Assembly (NCBI GenBank): GCA_032718475.1
Contig: JAUCBJ010008044.1
Span: 1 to 39,985 of the forward strand
DNA length: 39,985 nt
Reading direction: 5' to 3'
DNA from: Nemertoderma westbladi
Lineage: Eukaryota > Xenacoelomorpha > Nemertodermatida > Nemertodermatidae
A program made the translations under genes and the position numbers. The notes beneath the pieces were generated by a model. That model made no database searches and had not been told where the DNA came from. It saw only the letters and a program-made list of their open reading frames with translations. Below are positions 28,805 through 38,990 of the stretch, one piece after another (position 1 is the stretch's first letter; each line of letters starts with the position of its first letter).

Positions 28805-29896
28805 ATAAACATCGCCTGTGGTCCCAAAACCAACACTAAAAGTTGGTATTGCAGTGGGGTAAAAAATAAACTTACTGTCAATCAAGTTACACAACAAAAG
28901 AGAGATTGTGGACGTTCTAAGTTAGGAAAACAACAATGAATAAAAATTATCAGCAGGATATTTAACTTAGTTATTGCTCAGAATCAGCAAGCCTAAATCT
29001 GTAAATGTACTCATACAAAATCATACAGACATATGGAAAACACTGCATACCAGAAATTGATCAGCATGAAAACAAGGATAGTGCTGAGCATTGAGTTGTA
29101 TGCTGATTAAATTACTATTCCTCAGTTGGCAACCGAGAAAAGCCACAACGCCAGCTTTCTTTCGATTTCTTTCTTTAAAATGACAGGCAGTCCGAGTCCC
29201 AGTCTGCCAGTAGCAGTAGTAACCAAAATAATAAACGAGCATGATTTGGTGAATTGTGTGTTTAAACTGGTAACTTTCTGGATGTGTAGGGGTATTTGGT
29301 AAATTATAACATAAACATTCCCGTATGTCACCCATTCCGACGATTGTCTTAATCCCCAATCTATGAAAGTTCGCTAACCGAACCCGGAACCACGAACCAA
29401 TCTCAACTAACCCGCGCACAGCGGACTAACTCATTAAGAGTTCGAGGTGGTAATGTAAGCTGTTTCTATTCGATTATATTACAGGATTATTCGATGAATT
29501 TAAGTGCTGATGTCAGTACGTGGCGTCGGGGGTGATAGGCTGATAGGCCTATTTGCTTATCGCCTATCTGCCTAGGCCTATACTGCTATATGTTTGTATA
29601 TCGGAATTCGATATATTCGGTCTTCTCAGGGACTGCTGGTAGCAACGCTCTACCGGCACCGGCCACCTTAATATGCGAAACATCCTCGGTATACCAACCC
29701 AACTATTGGCGAAATGGCGACAGTTTACTTACGGCTGTACGGTAAGTTTAGACGTTTACGTAACATGCAACCGTACATAAAATCAGATACGCTAGTTGCC
29801 AGTCAGCCAGCACTTTACGTCGAGTTGACCTATGGACACGATCATCCGAATACTCTGTACATGTGTTTTAAATTAATCGCTAACACTGTAATACAG
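28805..29896. other. Non-coding, one possible first exon
   Basis: No gene is firmly supported. ATGGCGACAGTTTACTTACG at 29714 follows a GC-richer stretch and runs 28 bases to a strong donor (TACG|GTAAGT at 29741/29742), so a short first coding exon (M-A-T-V-Y-L-R-L-Y) is possible. TGATAGGCTGATAGGCCTAT words lie at 29536-29560. The minus-strand ORF at 29021-29419 has no recognised domain. Confidence 0.35.
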
Positions 29897-29901
29897 TACG
29901 G

Positions 29902-31346
29902 CAGTTAGGTACAATGGCCAAATCTGGCAATGATTGTGATTGCCATATTTGGCAACCAAGCAAAATCTGGCAACATTTCTGATTGCCTGATTTGGCAACT
30001 ATATAAAGCTGTAAAGCCGTTGTTGCCATATTTGGCAACTTAACTAACTCATTGAATATGGATTATATGGTTCTGCGTCATTAAGTCCTTCTATGGCAGT
30101 ATGGTCATTCATTCCTTAGATCCTGAAATGTTAATGTTAGGCCTAGAAAAAAGGCAAAGGGGTAGGGCCAGGTTACAGGTTATACTTATACCAGTAGTGG
30201 CATATTCTAAGTTCTAACCAATACAGCAATATATCCTAATAAATGAGGTGAGAATGAGAGTCAATAACACAAACACAGACTGACTGGTGATAGTTTTTTT
30301 GCTTTTTTTGACATTTGTGCTAGTAATCTCTGGCGCTGCTTGGGGAGGTGGTTGATTGTTGTTTGTACCAATAATAGTTTAGTAGTTAAAGATTGTAACT
30401 GTGTAATGATGCTGATACAATTGCCCAGCAATCTAAATCATCCTTCACTCTATATCAGTTCAGTATATCTATCTTTCCATTCCTACATCAGTACATACAG
30501 ACATATAATGAAAATAATTTCATCCCGTTTTTCATTGGCTGATTAGGGCCTACTAGAAACAATTTGTTGAATCCCTTACAGCCTTAACCTGTTAACACGC
30601 GTTTTGGTTTTCTCAGTCTTTCTAACATCTAAATTTTGACACTATTTTTCTTCCGTCACCCCGTTTCTCAAACTTTAATGCCCCCTTGCCCTCTTGCTGC
30701 CTTTTGGTGATGTTAACGTTCTGACGTTGTCAAATATTATTACGTTTATTTCCATTTCAGCCTTTGAGTTTGAAGCATGTGATTCTTTAGATTTGTTTAT
30801 GCCTATACCTATACCATAGGGCCTATACCAGTCTACCAGTACGGTATCTGTTACTGTTACAGACTCATCCATCTGTCCATTAACATATTAACAACATATC
30901 AAATACTGAAATAGGCCTACATTCTGACATTTCATCAACTAATAATGTTTATAAATCATCACAACTCGACAAGGGTAAGCAAGCAGTAAGCAATTTTGAA
31001 GTAATTTACAATGACAGGGTTACTGCGACAGGGCTGCACAATAATAATTGTTGCCAAAAATGGCAACCATTATTTTTCTTTAATTCTAATGGTTGCCAAA
31101 AATGGCAATAATTATTTTAGGCACATTTTGGCCTATTGCTAAGAGAAATTCAGACGATGATTTTTTTTCTTATACGGTCAATTATATTTAAATTTCGCGC
31201 TCTTTTCACTTAACTATTTACCAAAATGCGATTTTGCTTCTGGGCGTGCGAAAATTAGAAAAACCAAAAGTTGCCAGATTTGGCAATAAACATTGCCATA
31301 TGTGGCAACTTTTGAGGTTGCCAGATTTGGCCATTGTACCTAACTG
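29902..31346. mobile_element. TTGCCA/TGGCAA inverted-repeat element with a candidate 5-bp TSD
   Basis: The termini are CAGTTAGGTACAATGGCCAA at 29902 and its complement ending CCTAACTG at 31346. TACGG stands directly outside both (29897-29901 and 31347-31351), a candidate 5-bp duplication. Both ends are packed with subterminal palindromes of the form TTGCCA-n4-TGGCAA (several at 29910-30045 and at 31048-31330). The interior encodes no transposase; the ORF at 30340-30546 is not recognisable. A GGGCCAGGTTACAGG word at 30166 recalls the minisatellite unit. The superfamily is uncertain. Confidence 0.75.
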
Positions 31347-32639
31347 TACGGTAATAGTGTTGTGATGCTATAATGGAAATGATCTACTGTACTTACTGAC
31401 AGGGACAGCCTGTCTTCAGGCATAGTTCCTGAGTTCTGACTCCAACTAAACGAAAGACTAAGCTATACTGTCACACCTAAGCCTATTGAGTATTGAGCTC
31501 CAGTATGCATTTGCCGTATCCCTATGTCAGTACCCAGCAAAGTCATAGCATGATAAGTCGCTGATAAATTGCTACTAATTTCGCCGGCTAATACCCTGCT
31601 AATTTCGCCGGATAAAAGCCGGCTTTTTGGTTCCAATGTTCTTAAAGGTTTCGAAGGGTGGATTTCGAAGAGAAATATCCATCGTTTAGTAGACTATTAG
31701 CCTTCGATTAGTAGTTTACGAAGCATATTCGAAGGATAATTCGAAGACAAAAATGCTTCGTTTAGTAGACTATTCGCCTGCGATTAGAAGTTTATTTAGC
31801 ATTTTTCGAAGGATGATTTCGAAGATAAAAATGCTTCGTTTAGTAGACTATTAGCCTTCAATTAGAAGTTTACGAAGCATTTTCGAAGGATAATTTCATA
31901 CATTATTAGAAGCATTTTCGAAGCATAAAAAATACTATTTTTCGAAGAAAAAAAATGTAACTGAAACAATCACTGGACCTGCCTGTGGATGGTTTGGTGA
32001 AGAGGGAGGGGGTATTAGCCTATACCTACTGTAGTAGCCTACCGTATCCTACCCTACACCCTACTTCCCTATCCTACAATACGTTATATACTTATTAATG
32101 GAAGCGGCTGAGTATATAGAGAAATATATAATCAATATATATTTGAGGGTATCTATGGAAACTTTAGGTGATAATCGAAAAATTTGAATTTGTTAGTTTA
32201 AATTTAAATAATTTCCCATATTGTCAGCCATATTAGATTTTTCGTGTTGATGGATCTATTAAAATTAATTAAATTTAGATGCATTTAATTAATAATTATG
32301 CTTCTATGATTATGGAAATATACATTATTTGCCTGATAAATTATCTTCGTTTTCGAAGACAATTAGCAGCTATATTATAAAGAATTGATAATATTTTACA
32401 TAGGAATGGACCATTATATCAATAATACACAATGTTTGTTATACCAAAATACAATATAAATTCAAGCACTATCTACATTTCCCTTCCCCACTGACAAGTC
32501 AAGTGGCCATCTATAGGTTTCTATGTCCTCCTCAATTTATCGATTATACTCAATATTATTGAGTGTATTGTTGTCCTTAAAGTTACCCACTCATCTACAC
32601 ATATGTTTTAAGTCAAAGTCAAGCTAACATTAAAGCCTA

Positions 32640-33235
32640 GAACATCGCCGTAACCGTCACAAAAGTCGACACCCCCCCCCCCCCCCCCCTGTCACAAAAT
32701 GTCACGCAAGCTCGACCCCCCCCCCCCCCACCCCCTAGTGCGTGACATACTTTATAGAACATCATTCCCTAGTTACGTTTTTACATCATGTTCTAGAACA
32801 TGGTTTATTTATTAAATATAAAAATAGCCTTGCGCCGTGAAAAAACATTCAACATTCGAAAGCCCATATCTCAGCAACTGTATTTTCTAAATTTAAATTT
32901 TTTACATATTTGGAATCGTTGCATGGTCAGCTTTCCATCAGAACCAACAAATTAATATAAGGTTGAATAACTGAGATGGGACTGGTGATGATATCGCCGC
33001 CGGTGACACTTTTTTCAAACGCTTGTTGCTAAAGAATAAAAAGCAAAAATACAAATTCTGTCTCATTTACTACGGATGAGGGAGGTGAAACTACTGTAAC
33101 TCTGTTTCATATCATGCTATTCATTAAAATTTGTATAAAAGTTAGGGAAGGGGGGGGGGGGGGGGGTGGGGGGGGGGTATCATGTTTTTGAATTACGACA
33201 CTAAATTACAACATTAAATTTAAAAGCATTCAATA
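32640..33235. mobile_element. Copy of the poly-C/poly-G element nested in the TTCGAA element
   Basis: Two C-runs (about 32671-32689 and 32716-32735) separated by GTCACAAAATGTCACGCAAG are matched on the right by a G-run (about 33149-33177). The body aligns with 11050-11463: CATGTTCTAGAA, TATTTATTAAATA, ACATATTTGGAATC, GACACTTTTTT.AAACGCTT and TGTTTCA.AT blocks in the same order. GACACTA.ATTAC follows both G-runs. The ends are more diverged than in the 10399 copy. No ORF. Confidence 0.7.
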
Positions 33236-33263
33236 ATTATTTAATTCATTTTCTTAATCAAAG

Positions 33264-33475
33264 AGACCTTGGTGTAGTGGTTGCATTGAATTCACATCTC
33301 TTGGAGGTCGTGGGTTCAGTGTTCAGTCTGAGATCTGACAGTGTGCTGCAGTATATGTATTCCAACGAAAAAATACGGTACGGATCAGCAGGTACGGAAC
33401 TTCCAACTGCGCTGCGATATGTTGTACTGTTAGTTACATGTGCTGATGTTCGACGTGCTGATTGTACAGGCTGAC
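33264..33475 (+). mobile_element. tRNA-derived SINE, head region
   Basis: It has an A-box-like CTTGGTGTAGTGG (33269-33280) and a B-box-like GGGTTCAGTGTTC (33312-33324). The ATTCACATCTC..GGAGGTCGTGGGTTCA stretch matches the SINE at 9727. The following body differs from that copy. The right end is unclear; GACCGGGGTGCATG at 33473 may lie near it. The ORFs on both strands here are incidental. Confidence 0.55.
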
Positions 33476-34877
33476 CGGGGTGCATGATAGCAAGAAAATA
33501 TCTGAATATTAAAATGTTAAATACTGTATTAAAACTTGTATATTAAAAAAAAGATTAAAAATAATTATTAATTAAGAATAAATTTTATACAGTATAGAGC
33601 AGTAGAGTAAATAGTTTCTTTATCGTTATACTGTAGTATAAAAGGTATATTTTTTAAAACTTTCAGTTTCGGATATAGTACACGTATTAATACTGAAAAA
33701 ATATGTGCTTTGTTTGTCCCCAGGATTTCCCTGACTGCCTGAAAGACATACTGTAGTCAGATACTGTAGTCTCGTTTTTACAGGTGTCTGACATTCTGAC
33801 AGTAACATACTGTAGGGCAGTATGGACATCGCCTTTACCTCTAGCTCTGCCATACACTCAGACCTGCAGACTCTGGATACATGGATTACCGCACCTTTAA
33901 CTGTTTAAGGACAGACACAGCATCACACAGTAATTAATGGATTTATTTCATAAAACAATATGAATGGCACTGGACATAATATAGATCAATTTTCTTTGCT
34001 TCAGATTATATATTATAATATAATCGACAATTCTAAAGAACTGATAACTTTGTACTAATTTACTGCTAAATATGGTCCCCAGATAAAAAAATATTCGGAT
34101 TATTAGTAGGCATAACTACAGTATATAATTATTATTTTACTCTCAGAATTTGCCGGATAAAACATAACATACAGTAACTATGCATAACTAAGCTAAATGA
34201 TCCAACCTTCGAAAAGTCTACAAATTTATCCTTCGTTTAGAAGGTAATTTATCCTTCGAATATAAGGTAATTTATCCTTCGAATAGTAGCATAAATTATC
34301 ATTCTAAACGCAGGATAAAAACTATAAATTCATCCACCCTTCGAAAAGTCTACAAATTTAGCCTTCATTTAGAAGGATAATTTATCCTTCGAATAGCAGC
34401 ATAAATTATCCTTCTAAACGAAGGATAAAAATTATCAATTCACCCACCCTTCGAAAAGTCTACAAATTTATCCTTCGTTTAGAAGGATAATTTATCCGGC
34501 GAATAGTAGGCATAATTATCCTTCTATTTGCCGGCTAAAAACTAGCTAAATCTTCAGAATCTTCGAATAGTCTTCGAATTTATCCTTCGTTTAGAAGGAT
34601 AATTTATCCTACGAATTGTAGACTGAATTATCAGACAATTTAGACGGCGAAAATGCTGATAATTTCGAAGAAAATTTATTTCGATCAAATTAGCAGCATA
34701 TTAGTAGCAATTTCGAAGGATGTGACTTTGCTGGGTATGTACATACTGACATTCGCGTATGTAATGGATTCCTATGAAGAATAATCCGGGTTTGGCTTTT
34801 TGCCGTATGTGTACGTAGATGAAATTGTTCCCGTAGCCTACCGTAGGCTACCGTGCGTAATGTGGGACGTATTTCTG

Positions 34878-36833
34878 GGGTAAATCTTTTCGACCTACGC
34901 GTAGTTCGCAACATTGGGTCATATATCACCAGTTTCAGAGTTTTAACAATAACTACGCGTAGGTCCTACGCGACCTACGCGTAGGTGCTACGTATAACTA
35001 CGCGTAGGTGCTACCCATAACTATGCCTATACGTCGTTTATCATTAGTAGGCCTACGTATTCCAAGCGAGTCAGTACTAAAATAAGACACAATACGGTAT
35101 GTTCAATAAACAACCCACAACCATCAAATGCTTTCAACAGTAATTTATCCTATACCTGTATACTCTATGTAGTGGCATACGATAAGACTGCATATTCTTC
35201 ACTGCATGCGTTGCGGGCGGTAAAATGTGTTAATAATTAATGTTTAGAGTTCAAAAATAGTTTACAAAGGAAATAGGCCGATGGTTCTTATCGATTCTCT
35301 ATGCTTTTTATTGCCTTTGTTCACGATAGGGCAAGGATATACTGTATTTAATATGTTAACCCCTTGACAAGGGAAGGGGGAGATTGGTTGCACTTGTTAT
35401 TTAACCAAACAATTTGATTATATACAGTATTTATCAGCTTTCGCTTAACCACTTCACCGGTAGACTGGTCGCTTTATTTACTACTGTTCAATATTTAGAT
35501 AAATTATCAGTTAATCTCACAAAGACTAAAGCTGTGAAATGTAGAAACGGAGGACGTTTTTCAAACGATGATATTTTACTATTTAATGGAAAACAAATAC
35601 AATTCGTAAGAAGTTTCGAATACCTCGGAGTAGTTTTGTCAACCCAAAATGGTCCATCGGCTCATTACCAACACCTATACAATAAAGGAATAGCATGTTG
35701 TGCTCGCTTGGCTTGTAAAGTTAAGTTGACCTCGATCTCGATGCGTTCAGCAAAGAGGTTGTGGCTAGGCATTGTCCGACCTACAGTGACTTTATGGGTG
35801 TGAGATATTTACGACAGGTGATCTTGACGGCTTGGATCATGTGAGACGGACCCGCGCGTTTTACTGGAAGATGTGGGCGGGTATCTCAAAGTACTCCTCT
35901 TCAACGGACTTACTCGAAGTTATCGATAATAACGGTACGGGCAGCACTGGCCTAGACATCGAGCCCCTATACGGGTTCAGGCGTCGCGCGGCCGCTCAGC
36001 TGATCGTTAACGGCTGCCACCAACGATGCTGCGACACGCCAAAATGCTGGCGACCGACTGATACCTGCATATGCAAACTGTGTCACCGCGCTGCGGATAC
36101 GAACTTACCTTATACAATCTGCGAGGGGATCCCACCAAACACCACATCGTTACGGAAAGCAATATTTTTAATGACCCTGGAACTCTAACACTTTTAATAA
36201 TAATATGCAATAATAATAATAATTTTAATAACTTTATTTATTTTAATAATTTATTAAACCACCTCTTAACAACCTACCTAGTTTGTGTGCTACCAACAGT
36301 ATATTCAACACGCATATTTCATCTTATTTATCCGAATGTTTGGATGATAATTAAATAATTCATATTTAAATAATCCAATGGAAACAAAGATACTTGAATC
36401 ATGAGACGTGAATTTTAAGTTTACTTTTTATTCATCCTGTGTTTGTATGTGAAAGAGCCGAATATTATTTATTACCAGTGCTGTATGTAGAGATATGAGT
36501 TTCCGATTCTGTTATTCCATTTGTCTGATAATCAGATACCTGACATAAACCGATACTTGCCTAACAACTCAACCCTACCGGACTGCCGGACCTGAAATGA
36601 AAAATCATTGTTATCAGGACTGCTACGCGTAGCACCTACGCGTCGCACCTACGCGTAGAACCTACGCGTAGTTTCAAAATACTTACGCGTAGTTCCAAAA
36701 TAACTACGCGTAGATTTAAAACACCTACGCGTAGTTGTTAAAAAGGCAGTAAGTCAGGCCCTACCGGTAAATGACAGGAATGGAAGTTACAAACTACGCG
36801 TAGGCCTACGCGTAGGTCGAAAAGATTTACCCT
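34878..36833. mobile_element. CTACGCGTAG-rich TIR element with an 8-bp direct repeat
   Basis: The left end GGGTAAATCTTTTCGACC (34878) and the right end, complement of AGGGTAAATCTTTTCGACC (to 36833), are inverted copies; TTTAACAA.AACTACGCGTAGG recurs further in. TATTTCTG lies directly outside on the left (34870-34877) and right (36834-36841), with one extra base at the right terminus. An 8-bp duplication fits hAT or P-type transposition. Subterminal regions carry eleven perfect copies of the palindrome CTACGCGTAG (four left, seven right) plus variants, possible transposase-binding sites. The interior has no transposase, only a frameshifted LINE fragment (35465-36190). Confidence 0.78.
35465..36190 (+). 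pseudogene. Frameshifted LINE RT C-terminal region with a cysteine-rich tail (family C)
   Basis: The first frame shows L-S-V-N-L-T-K-T-K-A-V, G-K-Q-I-Q-F-V and F-E-Y-L-G-V-V-L, the thumb-side blocks after the RT catalytic loop. An extra T near 35793 breaks the frame. The next frame resumes with Y-G-C-E-I-F and L-D-H-V-R-R-T, and ends in a Cys/His cluster (C-I-C-K-L-C-H-R-A-A-D-T, then C-E-G) like the zinc-binding tail of several LINE ORF2 proteins. The catalytic Y-A-D-D segment is absent. It differs from the other LINE families here and lies wholly inside the CTACGCGTAG element, so it was captured or inserted. Confidence 0.65.
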
Positions 36834-36859
36834 TATTTCTGTATTTGGGGTTTTTGAAA

Positions 36860-38706
36860 CGCAATAATTTTTATTGTCCGTTTAAATCCTTTTTTTATCC
36901 TTTTTTTTTACTTTTTATGTCCTCCAGAAATCTACCGTTAGGTTCCATGCTATCGGTTTCTCTACTGCTGTTCTCTCAGACTATCAGTACCGGTATTAGT
37001 TTTTTTTTTGACTTGTCCTCCAGAAATTTACCGTTAGGTTCCATGCTATCGGTTTCTCTACTGCTGTTCTCTCAGACTATCAGTACCGGTATTAGTATAT
37101 ATAGAGCACTATTTTGTAGTATTGCATGTACAGATGTAGGTATAAAGCAGGTATTTTAGTACCGGTACCGGCACCGGTACTGCTGTGTAGGCCTACTGTG
37201 TAGCCTACCATTTAAATGGCAGTGATTTTTTATGTCCTTTTATTTGACTTTTTTTGTCATTTTTTTTTTACGAATTATGCATAATGACTTTTGTTGGCCT
37301 TTTAATGACTTTTATTATCCTTTTAATGACTTTTATTATCCTTTTAATGACTTTTTATGTATGTATTTCTTCAAACTGTCAGACTGCTGATTTCTGGACT
37401 GTCAGACAGTTGATTTCACTATGCCTGTGCCAAAACATTCCATGATTCCATAATTTATAGACTATGAGATAGATTTCCATATGCGCCTGTGGTAAAAAGA
37501 CTCTATATTTAATAGTTTGTGGTTGTTGTCGATAATCGATTACCACATGACGTAGCAAAACACTCATTTATAGCCAAAAACAATTACCAATTGATGGAAA
37601 GGAGCAGGTTAATGCCGAGTTTTCTAACCAAAACAATAAACAGTCACTTCACCAAATCAGGGAAAGGAGCAGGTTTACAGAGACGGGATTTTCTAACCAA
37701 AACAATAAAAACGATCACTTAACTAATTGAGGGAAAGGGGCAGGTTACAGAGGCGGGATTTTCTAACCAAAACAATAAACGATCACTTAACGTATTGAGG
37801 GAAAGGAGCAGGTTACAGAGGCGGGATTTTCTAACCAAAACAATAAACGATCATTTAACTAATTGAGGGAAAGGGACAGGTTACAGAGGCGGAATTTTCT
37901 AACCAAAACAATAAACGATCATTTAACTATTTGAGGGAAAGGGGCAGGTTACAGAGGCGGGATTTTCTAACCAAAACAATAAACGATCATTTAACTAATT
38001 GAGGGAAAGGAGCAGGTTACAGAGACGGGATTTTCCAACCAAAACAATAAACGACAACATAATTACCAATTGAGAGAAAGGAGCAGGTTACAGAGGCGGG
38101 ATTTTCTAACCAAAACAATAAACAATAACATTACCAATTGAGGGAAAGGAGCAGGTTACAGAGGCGGGATTATCTAACCAAAACAATAAACGATCATTTA
38201 ACTAATTGAGGGAAAGGGGCAGGTTACAGAGGCGGGCCTTCTGTGCTGTTGGAAGTAGTGGTGCCGCTATCCGTAACACTCAGACAGTAGTCATGATCCA
38301 TTATTGATTATAAAACTAATACAGTAAGGCCTAAATTATGTGAAAGGTATATCCACATTTTCCACAATCCGGCAATCCAGTTTGGCCTATCAATTATTTA
38401 AAATTTATTAGCACAACCGGTAGGCCTACCATTACCGTATTTAAATGGTAGGCTACACAGTAGGCCTATAGCAGTACCGGTGCCGGTACTAAAATACAGA
38501 AATACCTGCTTTACTGTATACCTACATCTGTACATACAATACAGCAAAATAGTGCTATATAATATACTAATACCGGTACTGATAGCCTGAGAGAACAGCA
38601 GTAGAGAAACCGGTAGCATGGAACCTAACATTAGACTTTTGGAGGACATAAAAAATCAAAAAAAAGGACAAAAAAAGGATTTAAACGGACAATAAAAATT
38701 ATTGCG
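36860..38706. mobile_element. Foldback structure with about 275-360-bp arms around a minisatellite
   Basis: The arms at 36860-37217 and 38432-38706 are inverted copies beginning CGCAATAATTTTTATTGTCC and sharing GTTAGGTTCCATGCTA, TCTCTACTGCTGTTCTCTCA, TACAGATGTAGGTATA and GTAGCCTACCATTTAAAT. The left arm has an internal 96-bp-period duplication (36921 and 37017). The 1.2-kb loop holds a 21-bp repeat (about 37296-37352, CTTTTAATGACTTTTATTAT) and the 68-bp minisatellite. No target duplication or transposase was found, so it may be a foldback element or a local inverted duplication. ORFs in both arms are mirror copies of the same non-coding sequence. Confidence 0.7.
37596..38240 (+). repeat. 68-bp minisatellite, ten units
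   Basis: CAGGTTACAG anchors fall at 37605, 37670, 37741, 37809, 37877, 37945, 38013, 38084, 38152 and 38220, a 68-bp period with a few 65- or 71-bp steps. The unit is GAAAGGAGCAGGTTACAGAG, then GCGGGATTTTCTAACC, AAAACAATAAACGATCA and TTTAACTAATTGAGG. Units are nearly identical in the middle of the array and more diverged at the edges. Related single units occur at 23015, 28364, 28468 and 38757-38990. Confidence 0.92.
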
Positions 38707-38756
38707 CATTTACATGCGGTACTGGTAGGCCTACCGGCTGACCGGTTGTTTTGGTT

Positions 38757-38990
38757 AGAAAATCCCGCCTCTGTAATTACAGAGGCGGGATTTTCTGCTC
38801 CTTTCCCTGAATTTGTAAAGTGACCGTTTATTGTTTTTGTTAGAAAGGCCCGCCTCTGTAACCTGTTCCTTTCCTTCATTTAGTAAAGTGACTGTTTATT
38901 GTTTTGGTTAGAAAATCCCGCCTCTGTAACCTCTGCTCCTTTCCCTGATTTGGTAAAGTTACCGTTTATTGTTTTGGTTAGAAAGGCAAC
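38757..38990 (-). repeat. Inverted minisatellite cluster with a perfect 40-bp palindrome
   Basis: Three to four copies of the 68-bp unit lie in minus orientation just outside the right arm of the foldback. The cluster opens with a perfect 40-bp palindrome at 38757-38796, centred between 38776 and 38777, where two half units meet head to head (AATCCCGCCTCTGTAA and its complement). The last unit fades at about 38988. Confidence 0.85.

Larger units (their letters stand above)
31531..34737. mobile_element. TTCGAA-rich long-TIR element, 3.2 kb, TA at both edges
   Basis: Perfect 15-bp termini TACCCAGCAAAGTCA (31531-31545) and TGACTTTGCTGGGTA (34723-34737), followed by GCTACTAAT and GCTAATTT blocks in both arms. 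The TA could be the target duplication, leaving CCCAGCAAAGTC as the TIR. The arms of about 400-530 bp (31640-31950, 34205-34640) consist of tandem TTCGAAGGATAA and CGTTTAGTAGAC/CGTTTAGAAGGATAA units in opposite orientation. The middle carries passengers: a poly-C/poly-G element copy (32640-33235) and a SINE head (33264-33475). No transposase was found. Confidence 0.75.

Noticed and set aside
29021-29419. 132-codon minus-strand ORF
   Set aside because: It has no recognisable domain or splice signals; it could be repeat-derived.
37596-38240. CRISPR-like array
   Set aside because: Whole 68-bp units are repeated with no variable spacers and no cas genes, in an animal genome. It is a minisatellite.
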